The notes: a model not told the origin generated them from the letters alone. A DNA stretch of 10,467 bases from an uncultured Collinsella sp. (GCA_900545555.1 UQZI01000074.1:1-10467); one strand, 5' to 3'. Shown: positions 1 to 6,472, counted from the first letter of the stretch. Numbers and translations: made by a program.

Positions 1-739
1 ACGCCTCCTTCTGCGCCGAGACCACGAAATTCCTGATGATGGACACGGCGTTTCCCGCTTCGTCCGTGAAGTGCCGCCGTTCCACGTCGGCGCTCACGCA
101 TCGCGCGCCGAGTTCAAGCAGGGTTGCCATGTCCCACTGCGGCCGGTCGACCCGGCTCAGGGGCAGTCGGGCCGCAATGTCGTTGATGGGCGCAGGATCG
201 ACGCCGAGCATGAAATCCGGGTCATGCCCGTCCGTGTAGTCGGGCTGCTTTTTCTCCGCCGCGTAGGCTTCGCTGTAAAAATGGCGGTAGTGATTGCCGT
301 CGAAGTTGACCAGCCGCCCGCCCGGTCTCAGCACGCGCAGCCATTCGGCATAAGCCCTTTCCGGCTGCTCAAGATTCCACGTCAGATTGCGGGACACGAT
401 GAAATCGAACGACGCGTCGGCAAAGGGAAGATTCTGCGCATCGCCCTGCCGCAGCGCAATGGTCACGCCCGCGTCGGCGGCGTTCTGCGCGGCGCGCTCA
501 AGCATCCCTTCCGAGTAGTCGAAGGCGACCACGTCATGCCCCAGACGGGCCAGCAGAAGAGAAAAGAATCCCGGCCCGCAGCCGAGATCCAGCACGTCCA
601 GCCTGCCCGACGCGGGAAGAAAAGGACGCAGTCTCTCCAGCCAGAACGCTTCCGCGTGCCGCAGATCATGCACGGTCTTCAGGCTGTAGCCTTCCGCCCG
701 CGTGTTCCAGTATCGTCGTATCGCTTCAAGTTCCGTCAT
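1..739 (-). CDS. class I SAM-dependent methyltransferase, 3' end cut by window edge
   Basis: This minus-strand frame stays open from an ATG at 739-737 to the left edge, giving 246 residues with no stop seen, so the C-terminus is missing. Residues 49-57 read VLDLGCGPG, the glycine-rich SAM-binding motif I of Methyltransf_11/25 enzymes. Asp74 in AFDYS is the usual acidic ribose-binding residue, and GDAQNLPF (99-106) plus the RVLRPGG block (135-141) complete the fold. A weak purine-rich site (AGAGAGAAA) precedes the ATG. The substrate cannot be told; methyltransferases of this type often sit beside iron/cobalamin/metallophore ABC transporters, as here. It follows the ABC ATPase fragment on the same strand after a 185-base gap. 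Glutamate is encoded mostly by GAA, unlike the genes right of 1350, so this block probably has another origin. The family call is secure; the role is not. Confidence 0.85.
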   Translation of the reverse strand, partial: MTELEAIRRYWNTRAEGYSLKTVHDLRHAEAFWLERLRPFLPASGRLDVLDLGCGPGFFSLLLARLGHDVVAFDYSEGMLERAAQNAADAGVTIALRQGDAQNLPFADASFDFIVSRNLTWNLEQPERAYAEWLRVLRPGGRLVNFDGNHYRHFYSEAYAAEKKQPDYTDGHDPDFMLGVDPAPINDIAARLPLSRVDRPQWDMATLLELGARCVSADVERRHFTDEAGNAVSIIRNFVVSAQKEA

Positions 740-924
740 GTCTTTCTCTCTGAATCCTGTTTCGTGCGGATGCGGACGCACGGCTCCGTGCCGGAAACCA
801 GTCCGGCCGCCGTGTCCCGCACCTGTTTTCCGCGCTGCCGCCCCGCCTTCTCCTCTGGAGAGGACGGCCGGAACGCGGCGTTCTGCCCAAACGCCGTCCC
901 TGCCGTTGCAGGCCGCAACTCCGC
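740..924. other. gap between ABC ATPase fragment and methyltransferase
   Basis: I see no gene in this 185-base stretch. It holds a small 6-bp inverted repeat with a 2-base loop (GCACGG/CCGTGC, 778-791) about 40 bases ahead of the methyltransferase start, and a 7-bp repeat GGACGGC/GCCGTCC (862-868 and 893-899). Neither has a T-run, so I do not call a terminator. Confidence 0.4.
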
Positions 925-1659
925 TCACAGGGGCCGCACGGGAATGACGTTCAAAAAACCGGGCGGCGTCCGCTCAACGCAGGCCTCCACGTCGTACACG
1001 TCGCCGAGAAGGTACGGCATGAGCACGCGTTCGGCCGCATCAAAGGCTCTTATCCGCCCCTCATGGAGCATGAGAAGACGGTTGCCGTACCGCGACGCCA
1101 GCATGAGATCGTGCACGACGAAAAGCGTGACGGCCCCGCTTTGCCGCGTGTACCTGCGTGCCAGATCCATGACGACGAGCTGATGGCGCAGATCGAGCGC
1201 GCTTGTCGGTTCGTCGAGCAGCACTCGCGGACGGAACACGAAGGCCTGCGCCATGAACACGAGCTGTTTCTGCCCGCCGCTCAGGCTGCATACCGGTTTC
1301 AGACTCAGTTCGTCGAGTCCGAGTTCCAAGAGCGTGTCGGTGACCGTTTCGATCTGCTCGTCGGTGACCTCGCTGAGGACCTCCAGCTCCTTCTCCTCCC
1401 GGCCCGCGATGATGCCCGCGGCAGCCGCCGCGGCGATGCCGTGCATCGAGCCCGTATGCGGCACGACGACGCTCTTGACGTTCTTGATGATATTTCCGCT
1501 GACCTCGATCCGCACCCGCTCCGGCCGCTTGCCGAGCACGGCGCGGGCCTGCGCCGCGGCGTAGGCGATGGCGATGGGCTCCGTGCAGCCCATGGCGGGC
1601 ACGAGCTCCTCGCGCAGGATCTCTACAAAGCTCTGATAGAGCGCATCCGTTCGTTTCAT
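925..1659 (-). CDS. chimeric ORF: N-terminus of L-cysteine desulfidase joined to C-terminal half of a FecE/BtuD-type ABC ATPase
   Basis: This 244-residue ORF joins two unrelated families. Residues 1 to about 100 match the start of the CdsB/YhaM (UPF0597) cysteine desulfidase family: the MGCTEPIAIA motif with Cys25, a cluster ligand in the family, then SGNIIKN and VVPHTG. A full CdsB is about 400-430 residues, so roughly three quarters, including the other cluster cysteines, is missing. From about residue 104 the protein is the second half of an iron/siderophore/B12 ABC ATPase: LSGGQ signature (126-130), Walker B VLLDEP (146-151, one residue shorter than the usual LLLDEP), D-loop SALD and H-loop VVHD (181-184). 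Walker A and the Q-loop are absent. The start ATG overlaps the upstream regulator stop (ATGA, 1656-1659), with GGAGGA at 1669-1674. Glutamate codons change from GAG to GAA at residue 104. Neither activity can survive in this form. Confidence 0.85.
   Translation of the reverse strand: MKRTDALYQSFVEILREELVPAMGCTEPIAIAYAAAQARAVLGKRPERVRIEVSGNIIKNVKSVVVPHTGSMHGIAAAAAAGIIAGREEKELEVLSEVTDEQIETVTDTLLELGLDELSLKPVCSLSGGQKQLVFMAQAFVFRPRVLLDEPTSALDLRHQLVVMDLARRYTRQSGAVTLFVVHDLMLASRYGNRLLMLHEGRIRAFDAAERVLMPYLLGDVYDVEACVERTPPGFLNVIPVRPL
1336..1369. other. probable breakpoint between two unrelated sequences
   Basis: The change from cysteine desulfidase to ABC ATPase falls in this interval. The 10-base sequence GTCGGTGACC occurs twice, at 1336-1345 and 1360-1369, 24 bases apart, flanking the codons where glutamate switches from GAG to GAA. 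Short repeated sequence at a join fits microhomology-mediated recombination or a mis-assembly. The exact base cannot be fixed without a parental sequence. Confidence 0.65.
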
Positions 1660-2072
1660 TCTGACCGTTCCTCCGATGTTTCATGATAGCAGGCCGCAGA
1701 GCAGGTATGGCTGCCGCACACGCGCGGCGGCTCGTCCTTGTGGTGGCCGCAGACATAGTCCGGCTGGTAATGGAGCGCCCCGGCCAAAAGCGCCCGGACC
1801 GCGTCGTCCGCGCCGCCCTCCGCGCCCGGATACAGCCGGATCCCAGCCTCCGCCAGCGCCAGCCGCGCGCCAGCGCCGATGCCGCCGCAGATGAGCGTGT
1901 CGACGCCACCGTTGGCAAGCAGGCCCGCCAACGCGCCGTGACCGGTGCCGCCGGTGTCCACGACCTGCTCGCTGAGCACCTTGCCATCCTGAATGTCGTA
2001 GATCTTGAACTGCTCGCTGCGGCCAAAGTGCATAAAGATGTTGCCGTTGTCGTACGTGGTTGCCACCCTCAT
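1656..2072 (-). CDS. possible nested product: stand-alone NifX-like domain from internal start
   Basis: Met113 of the DUF134-NifX ORF is preceded by AAAGGAGGT (2080-2088, minus strand) with a 7-base spacer, close to an ideal ribosome binding site, whereas the interdomain linker around it is unconserved-looking. Starting here gives 138 residues beginning MRVATTYDNG, the length and start typical of free-standing NifX/MTH1175-type proteins, keeping the Cys/His-rich tail. It could be a real second product, giving one DNA-binding and one effector-only form, or a relic of two genes merged by loss of a stop. No direct evidence of translation is available from sequence. Confidence 0.4.
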   Translation of the reverse strand: MRVATTYDNGNIFMHFGRSEQFKIYDIQDGKVLSEQVVDTGGTGHGALAGLLANGGVDTLICGGIGAGARLALAEAGIRLYPGAEGGADDAVRALLAGALHYQPDYVCGHHKDEPPRVCGSHTCSAACYHETSEERSE

Positions 2073-2408
2073 GGTGTCGACCTCCTTTGCTGGCCATGCG
2101 GCCGTCGTTGCGGTGATGGGGGAGTACGCGATATTGCCGCCCTCGATGACGAGCGCCCGCCCGTTGACCAGCGCGTTTGCCACCTTGCGATGTGCGCGGT
2201 TGCAGATGGCCGCCACGGTGGCGCGGGCGATGCCCATTTGCTGGGCGACGGCCTCCTGATTGAGGCCTTCCAGGTCGCACAGGCGCAGTACTTCGAGCTC
2301 ATCGACCGTCATCTCGATGGCGTCTCCGCTGGCTAGGCCGTCAGGGGTAAAGCCGCGGTATTCGGGGATGATCCCGACGCGGCGCAGTTTCTCGCGTCTT
2401 CCTGCCAT
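1656..2408 (-). CDS. DUF134 helix-turn-helix domain fused to NifX/NifB-like iron-molybdenum cofactor-binding domain; putative transcriptional regulator
   Basis: Residues 1-92 are a DUF134 predicted DNA-binding protein, with a helix-turn-helix at about 49-77 (LNQEAVAQQMGIARATV). Residues 113-215 are a dinitrogenase iron-molybdenum cofactor domain (NifX/NifB/MTH1175-like), with the typical MRVATTYDNG start, HFGRSEQF and CGGIGAGA. The tail (216-245) is rich in possible metal ligands: Cys220, 231, 236, 240 and His222, 223, 234, 242. I infer a regulator whose DNA binding responds to a metal, Fe-S cluster or related ligand; the effector is unknown. AAGGAG at 2414-2419 precedes the ATG. The stop overlaps the next start by ATGA, so this protein and the desulfidase are probably co-translated. 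It is divergent from thyA across a region with three CATATG sites. A strong internal Shine-Dalgarno before Met113 suggests a second, shorter product. The domain calls are strong; the function is inferred. Confidence 0.85.
   Translation of the reverse strand: MAGRREKLRRVGIIPEYRGFTPDGLASGDAIEMTVDELEVLRLCDLEGLNQEAVAQQMGIARATVAAICNRAHRKVANALVNGRALVIEGGNIAYSPITATTAAWPAKEVDTMRVATTYDNGNIFMHFGRSEQFKIYDIQDGKVLSEQVVDTGGTGHGALAGLLANGGVDTLICGGIGAGARLALAEAGIRLYPGAEGGADDAVRALLAGALHYQPDYVCGHHKDEPPRVCGSHTCSAACYHETSEERSE
2080..2088 (-). promoter_or_regulatory. strong internal Shine-Dalgarno inside the DUF134-NifX gene
   Basis: AAAGGAGGT on the minus strand lies 7 bases before the in-frame ATG at 2072-2070. 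It is a better match to the anti-Shine-Dalgarno sequence than the AAGGAG that serves the full-length start. Confidence 0.5.
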
Positions 2409-2422
2409 ACGTGCTCCTTATC

Positions 2423-2434
2423 TGACATATGTCA
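2423..2434. promoter_or_regulatory. palindromic operator candidate, site 1 (TGACATATGTCA)
   Basis: A perfect 12-bp palindrome sits just upstream of the regulator's ribosome binding site and at its predicted transcription start. It shares the pattern TGRCATATGYCA with site 2, whose centre is 53 bases away. Confidence 0.5.
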
Positions 2435-2439
2435 ACAAT

Positions 2440-2467
2440 AGAATAGCGAACGCGCAGATTTACGCAA
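2440..2467 (-). promoter_or_regulatory. candidate promoter of the DUF134-NifX gene
   Basis: On the minus strand TTGCGT (2467-2462) and TATTCT (2445-2440) are 16 bases apart. Transcription would start close to 2433, on top of the palindrome at 2423-2434, which would suit autorepression. The boxes match consensus at 3/6 and 4/6, so this is tentative. Confidence 0.4.
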
Positions 2468-2471
2468 GGAA

Positions 2472-2491
2472 TTTCTGGCATATGCCAGAAA
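2472..2491. promoter_or_regulatory. palindromic operator candidate, site 2 (20-bp perfect palindrome around TGGCATATGCCA)
   Basis: Bases 2472-2491 read the same on both strands over 20 bases. The core matches site 1. It lies just upstream of the regulator's candidate -35 box and between the two divergent genes. A degenerate third copy, AGGCATATGTTT, follows at 2496-2507, its centre 20 bases from this one. Confidence 0.55.
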
Positions 2492-2534
2492 ATGAAGGCA
2501 TATGTTTGGGCTGTGGGGCCGCATGTGCCTGGGA

Positions 2535-2540
2535 TACAAT
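2535..2540 (+). promoter_or_regulatory. candidate -10 box for thyA
   Basis: TACAAT matches the -10 consensus at 5 of 6 bases and lies 34 bases before the thyA start. No good -35 box stands at 16-18 bases upstream; the CATATG sites at 2472-2507 lie 28 or more bases upstream of it. Confidence 0.35.
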
Positions 2541-2574
2541 GAATCTCGCTTTTAGGCGACTGACAGGAGGGTCA

Positions 2575-3423
2575 ATGAGCAAGGCTGATCAACAGTTTGT
2601 AACCATGTGTCGCGATATTCTGGACCATGGCACCACCACCGAGGGCCAAAAGATCCGCCCTGTGTGGGAGGATGGCACCCCTGCCTATACCATTAAAAAC
2701 TTTGGTGTCACGGCACGCTACGACCTGCGTGAGGAGTTTCCGGCGCTTACCCTGCGTCGTACGGCCCTCAAATCTGCCATGGATGAGATCCTATGGATCT
2801 ATCAAAAGAAGTCCAATAACGTGCATGATCTCAACAGCCATATTTGGGATGAGTGGGCCGACGAGACCGGCTCCATCGGCAAGGCCTACGGGTATCAGAT
2901 TGGGCAGAAGAGCCATTATGCCGAGGGTGACTTCGATCAGATGGATCGCGTGCTGTACGACCTTAAGAACACGCCGTACAGCCGCCGCATTATGACGAAC
3001 ACCTATGTGTTTAGCGACCTGTCCGAGATGCACCTGTATCCGTGTGCCTACAGCGTGACGTATAACGTGACGCAGCGCCCGCAGGATGACAAACCGACGC
3101 TCAACATGATTCTCAACCAGCGTAGCCAGGACATTTTGGCCGCGAACAACTGGAATGTGTGCCAGTACGCCATTTTGCTGATGATGGTCGCGCAGTCGGT
3201 CGATATGATCGCTGGCGAGCTGCTGCATGTGATCGCCGATGCCCACATTTACGACCGTCATGTCGATATCGTCCGCGAGCTTATCGAGCGTCCGCAGTTT
3301 GCCGCGCCCAAGGTAACGCTCAACCCCGATGTGCATGATTTCTATGCGTTTACGACCGATGATCTGATTGTCGAGGGCTATGAGCACGGTCCGCAGGTCA
3401 AGAACATCCCCATCGCGGTGTAG
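2575..3423 (+). CDS. thyA: thymidylate synthase, phi3T/B. subtilis ThyA-like subfamily
   Basis: The 282-residue enzyme converts dUMP and methylene-tetrahydrofolate to dTMP and dihydrofolate in the cytoplasm. Catalytic Cys157 lies in LYPCAY, the dUMP-phosphate contact is RSQD (183-186), and Asn194 in NNWNVCQY is the conserved pyrimidine-binding Asn. ADAHIYDRH supplies the late His/Tyr motif and the chain ends in the family's IAV-type tail, whose C-terminus closes the active site. Its length and motifs (WxxxxGTPAYT-like start, LWIYQKKSNNVHDLN) resemble the longer phi3T/B. subtilis ThyA type rather than the 264-residue E. coli type. AGGAGG at 2565-2570 fixes the ATG at 2575, although the frame is open further upstream. 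It is followed by dfr with its likely ribosome binding site overlapping the thyA stop, forming a thymidylate-cycle operon. Confidence 0.95.
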   Translation: MSKADQQFVTMCRDILDHGTTTEGQKIRPVWEDGTPAYTIKNFGVTARYDLREEFPALTLRRTALKSAMDEILWIYQKKSNNVHDLNSHIWDEWADETGSIGKAYGYQIGQKSHYAEGDFDQMDRVLYDLKNTPYSRRIMTNTYVFSDLSEMHLYPCAYSVTYNVTQRPQDDKPTLNMILNQRSQDILAANNWNVCQYAILLMMVAQSVDMIAGELLHVIADAHIYDRHVDIVRELIERPQFAAPKVTLNPDVHDFYAFTTDDLIVEGYEHGPQVKNIPIAV

Positions 3424-3432
3424 GTGACGCGC

Positions 3433-3951
3433 ATGACGTGCAAGCTTTCCGCTATTGTCGCCGTGTGTGACGATTGGGGCATTGGGTGCGAGGGTGACAT
3501 GGTCGTGTCCAATCGCTCCGATATGCGCCATTTTGTGGCGTGCACCAAAGGTTGCCCGGTCATTATGGGACGCAAGACGCTGCTGAGTTTTCCCGGCGGG
3601 CGTCCGCTTAAGAACCGCCGCAATATCGTGCTCACGCGCGATGAGGACTTTGCTCCCGAGGGCGTCGACGTGGTGCATAGCATCGACGAAGCGCTCGCCG
3701 CGGTAGCCGATGAGCCCGTTGCGTGGGTGATTGGCGGCGGCGATGTCTATCGGCAGTTTTTGCCGTATTGCGTCGAGGCCGAGGTCACGCATAACCATTG
3801 CGTGCATGACGTGGATACGTACTTTCCCGATTTGGATGCCGATCCCGCGTGGGAGATTGCGCGGCGTGACGGTGTTGCCACGATTGCCTCGGGCGAGGGA
3901 GACGAGGGTGTCGATTATGAGTTCGTGACGTATCGTCGCGTTGAGGCGTAA
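3433..3951 (+). CDS. folA: dihydrofolate reductase
   Basis: This 172-residue protein reduces dihydrofolate to tetrahydrofolate with NADPH, recycling the product of ThyA encoded just upstream. It shows WGIGCEGDM (15-23) of the Met20 loop, Asp30 in SDMRHF as the substrate-protonation acid, VIMGRKT and NRRNIVLTR for NADPH binding, and VIGGGDVYRQFLP for the glycine-rich pyrophosphate site. I chose the ATG at 3433 because AGGTGA (3422-3427), overlapping the thyA stop, is 5 bases ahead; a GTG at 3424 would add three residues with no ribosome binding site. A stem-loop follows at 3994-4016. The sequence is ordinary for the family, with no missing catalytic residue, so trimethoprim response cannot be inferred. 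Confidence 0.93.
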   Translation: MTCKLSAIVAVCDDWGIGCEGDMVVSNRSDMRHFVACTKGCPVIMGRKTLLSFPGGRPLKNRRNIVLTRDEDFAPEGVDVVHSIDEALAAVADEPVAWVIGGGDVYRQFLPYCVEAEVTHNHCVHDVDTYFPDLDADPAWEIARRDGVATIASGEGDEGVDYEFVTYRRVEA

Positions 3952-3993
3952 ATCGTCTGGCGTGAACGGTATCATCGGGTTGTTTGAATGCAT

Positions 3994-4020
3994 GGGGCGG
4001 CGCTTAGCGTCGCCTCGTTT
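3994..4020 (+). terminator. putative terminator after thyA-dfr
   Basis: Bases 3994-4003 and 4007-4016 pair over 10 bp, including two G-U pairs, around a TTA loop, and are followed by GTTT. The T-run is short, so efficiency may be low. It separates the thymidylate operon from the rRNA methyltransferase gene. Confidence 0.45.
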
Positions 4021-4060
4021 GGTATAGATGTGCTGTAAAGAAGGGTGCGGGCTGGCTGCT

Positions 4061-4975
4061 ATGACTGATGCCGTTGAGGTGCTGCGAATCGATTCTCTCG
4101 AGGACGAGCGGCTCGATGCCTACGTGCGACTGACCGAGCGTGAGCTTCGCTGCGTGCTGGAGCCGCAGAAGGGCATTTTTATCGCCGAGAGTGCCAAGGT
4201 CATCGAGCGTGCGGTTCGCGCCGGATACGAGCCGGTGAGCTTTCTTTTGGGCGAGCGCTGGCTCGACCAGATGATGCCGCTGTTTGAGCGCCTGATTGTG
4301 CGCGAGGGCGCGGGTCCGGTTCCTGTGTTCGTTGCCTCCATGGAGCTTATGGAGCAGCTGACGGGCTTCAATGTGACGCGCGGTGCGCTCGCGGCATTCC
4401 GTCGTCCACGTCAGATTCCGGTAGCCGAGTTCTTGGGTGGCGTCGTCGATGCGGCGGGGGAGCGCCCGGTGCGCGTGTGCGTGCTCGAGGGCATTGTCGA
4501 CCACACCAACGTCGGTGCGATTTTCCGCTCGGCGGCTGCGCTGAACGTCGATGGCATTTTGGTGAGCCCTACGTGCTGCGATCCGCTGTACCGTCGCTCG
4601 GCCCGCGTGAGCATGGGCACGGTGTTTCAGGTGCCCTGGACGCGCATTGGCAGCGAGGCGCGCGTATGGCCGCATGATGGGCTGGCGGCGCTGCACAATG
4701 CCGGCTTTTCGTGTGTCGCCATGGCGCTGACGGATGATTCGGTGTCGCTGGACGATCCCGCGCTCCAGGAGATTGACCGCCTGGCAATCTTTATGGGCAC
4801 CGAGGGTGCTGGCTTGGGCGCCAAGACCATTGCAGGCTGCGACCGCGCTGTGCGTATTCCGATGGCGCATGGGGTCGATTCGCTCAACGTGGCCGCGGCA
4901 AGTGCTGTTGCCTTTTGGCAGCTGTGCCCGCATGTGAGCAACGAGTACCACTACCAGCCGGGGCTGTATCACTAG
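4061..4975 (+). CDS. TrmH/SpoU-family RNA 2'-O-methyltransferase
   Basis: The 304-residue protein has the knotted SPOUT methyltransferase fold of the TrmH/SpoU family, which transfers methyl from SAM to ribose 2'-OH in tRNA or 23S rRNA. The three family motifs are present: motif 1 around Asn150 (DHTNVGAIFRSA, with the catalytic-type Arg), motif 2 FMGTEGAGL (Glu248), and motif 3 DSLNVAAAS (Asn276). Residues 1-110 match the N-terminal substrate-binding domain (FIAESAKVIERAV). I chose the ATG at 4061, which gives the family's usual start; one at 4028 would add 11 residues rich in Cys and Gly. Neither has a clear ribosome binding site. The exact rRNA or tRNA position cannot be assigned from the sequence. 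It is transcribed with its neighbours but not obviously co-regulated. Confidence 0.88.
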   Translation: MTDAVEVLRIDSLEDERLDAYVRLTERELRCVLEPQKGIFIAESAKVIERAVRAGYEPVSFLLGERWLDQMMPLFERLIVREGAGPVPVFVASMELMEQLTGFNVTRGALAAFRRPRQIPVAEFLGGVVDAAGERPVRVCVLEGIVDHTNVGAIFRSAAALNVDGILVSPTCCDPLYRRSARVSMGTVFQVPWTRIGSEARVWPHDGLAALHNAGFSCVAMALTDDSVSLDDPALQEIDRLAIFMGTEGAGLGAKTIAGCDRAVRIPMAHGVDSLNVAAASAVAFWQLCPHVSNEYHYQPGLYH

Positions 4976-5030
4976 GCAATTATTTCGCACTGGGCTCTGA
5001 TTCGGGGCGTTTCGGCCGATACCGGTCGGT

Positions 5031-5038
5031 GCTAAGCT
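5031..5038 (+). promoter_or_regulatory. weak candidate -10 element before the MATE gene
   Basis: TAAGCT (5033-5038) fits the loose TAnnnT -10 pattern common in actinobacteria, and lies 63 bases before the GTG start. No convincing -35 box accompanies it. The rest of the gap 4976-5100 shows no gene or terminator that I can support. Confidence 0.25.
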
Positions 5039-5100
5039 GGTATTGGCTTTGGTCTTAAATTGCCGTTTTGTTGTTTGACGTACGCTGGTGGGGAGGGCGT

Positions 5101-6450
5101 GTGGCTAAGAAATCTACGGCTATCGATGTAACGCAGGGCGTTATTTGGCAGCAGCTACTGTCGCTGTGCGTCCCTATCTTTTTTAGTTCGTTCTTTCAGC
5201 AGGCATACACGCTTATCGGTACCTATATCGTCGGTCAGTTTGGCGGCAAGCTCGCGCTGGGTGGCATTCAGGCCACGATGGTGCTTACGGAGCTCTGCAT
5301 CGGCTTTTGTGTCGGCGTCGGTGCCGGCTGCGCGGTCATTACGGGCCAGTTTTTTGGCCAGCACGATGACGAGCGCCTGAGCCGATCGGTCCATACGGCT
5401 ATGACGCTCGCGCTGGTGGGCGGCATTGTCATTTCCATTCTGGGCATGGTGTTTGTCGAGCCGATGCTTGTGTTGATGAATACACCGCATGAGCTGCTGG
5501 CCGAGGGTGTGGCCTATGCCCGTTGCTACTTTGCCGCCATGTTTGCGGCGCTGCTGCTCAATATGGGGACGGCGCTGTTGCGCGCCGTGGGCGACACGCG
5601 CGGTCCGGCGGTTATTATTGCATCCGGCTGCTTCGTCAATGTGGCATTCGACATTCTCTTTGTCGCCGTGCTGCACATGGAAGCGCTGGGCTGCGGCATC
5701 GCGGTCGTGCTGACTATCTGCACCAATGCCACGATGATTGTGATCCGCATGATGCGCGCTCCGGGGGCGTGGCGTCTTTCGCTCTCAAAGCTCGGTATTG
5801 ACCCCGGTATCTGCAAGAGCATGCTATCGTGCGGTTTGCCGCTGGGCGTTCAGTCTGCGGCGTATTCGATCTCCAACGTTTTGATTCAGGTGTCGGTCAA
5901 CTCGTTTGGTGCCGATGTCACGACCGCTTGGGGCCTTTCCGGCCGCCTGGACGGCATTATCTGGATGGTGACCGAGGCGCTCGGCGTGTCGATCACCACG
6001 TTCTCGGCGCAGAACTTTGGTGCGCGCAATTACGATCGCATGCGAAAGGGATACCACACGTCGCTCGTGCTTTCATTTGTGCTTATCGGTGGCCTGTCTG
6101 CCGTGCTGTTGGTATTCTCGGGCCCGCTTTCGCGTCTGTTTATCGACGATGCCGCAATTTCGGCCTACACCACGACGATTCTTCATTTCATCGCGCCGTT
6201 CTACGCGATCTTCTCGATTATCGAAAACGCGTCCGGCTCCATCCGCGGCGCCGGCGTGAGCTTCCAGCCTATGATGCTCACGATCTTCGGCACGGTCGTG
6301 CTCCGCGTGGCGTGGGTGTTCGCGATTATGCCGCTCGACCCCTCGCTCGAGCATCTGCTGCTGGTCTACCCCGTAACCTGGGTAATCACCGCCGCGATGT
6401 TCACCGTCTACCATCACAGCGGCAACTGGCTAGGCCGCGCCACTGCCTAG
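5101..6450 (+). CDS. MATE-family multidrug/cation antiporter
   Basis: The 449-residue protein is a membrane exporter of the multi-antimicrobial extrusion family, expected to have 12 transmembrane helices in two homologous halves and to exchange Na+ or H+ for organic substrates. The N-terminal half begins with VIWQQLLSLCVPIFFSSFFQQAY and contains the typical VGQFGG and GQFFGQ segments; the second half repeats the pattern with LPLGVQSAAYSISNVLIQ and TTFSAQNFGA. It belongs to the prokaryotic NorM/DinF-like superfamily, and the substrate is not predictable. The GTG at 5101 is chosen because GGGAGGG (5091-5097) precedes it and the product then starts just ahead of the first helix; a TTG at 5068 would add a non-family extension. 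It converges on the adenosyltransferase gene with only 22 bases between stops and no clear terminator. Confidence 0.92.
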   Translation: MAKKSTAIDVTQGVIWQQLLSLCVPIFFSSFFQQAYTLIGTYIVGQFGGKLALGGIQATMVLTELCIGFCVGVGAGCAVITGQFFGQHDDERLSRSVHTAMTLALVGGIVISILGMVFVEPMLVLMNTPHELLAEGVAYARCYFAAMFAALLLNMGTALLRAVGDTRGPAVIIASGCFVNVAFDILFVAVLHMEALGCGIAVVLTICTNATMIVIRMMRAPGAWRLSLSKLGIDPGICKSMLSCGLPLGVQSAAYSISNVLIQVSVNSFGADVTTAWGLSGRLDGIIWMVTEALGVSITTFSAQNFGARNYDRMRKGYHTSLVLSFVLIGGLSAVLLVFSGPLSRLFIDDAAISAYTTTILHFIAPFYAIFSIIENASGSIRGAGVSFQPMMLTIFGTVVLRVAWVFAIMPLDPSLEHLLLVYPVTWVITAAMFTVYHHSGNWLGRATA

Positions 6451-6472
6451 GCATTGGGGACGTCCGCAATGG

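Noticed and set aside
71..1183. Plus-strand open frame across the methyltransferase and ABC fragment
   Set aside because: The minus strand shows clear family motifs in both genes; the plus frame is Arg-rich noise.
2260..2574. In-frame upstream extension of thyA
   Set aside because: It overlaps the regulator gene, lacks family similarity, and the AGGAGG at 2565-2570 places the start at 2575.
2791..3993. Minus-strand open frame opposite thyA and dfr
   Set aside because: Both plus-strand genes have intact catalytic motifs and ribosome binding sites; the antisense protein is low-complexity His/Arg-rich.
4004..4990. Minus-strand open frame opposite the TrmH-family gene
   Set aside because: Same explanation: a mirror of a well-supported SpoU methyltransferase, with no domain seen.
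6451..6472. Palindrome GGACGTCC between the convergent MATE and adenosyltransferase genes
   Set aside because: Only 8 bp with no loop or T-run, so too small to call a terminator.
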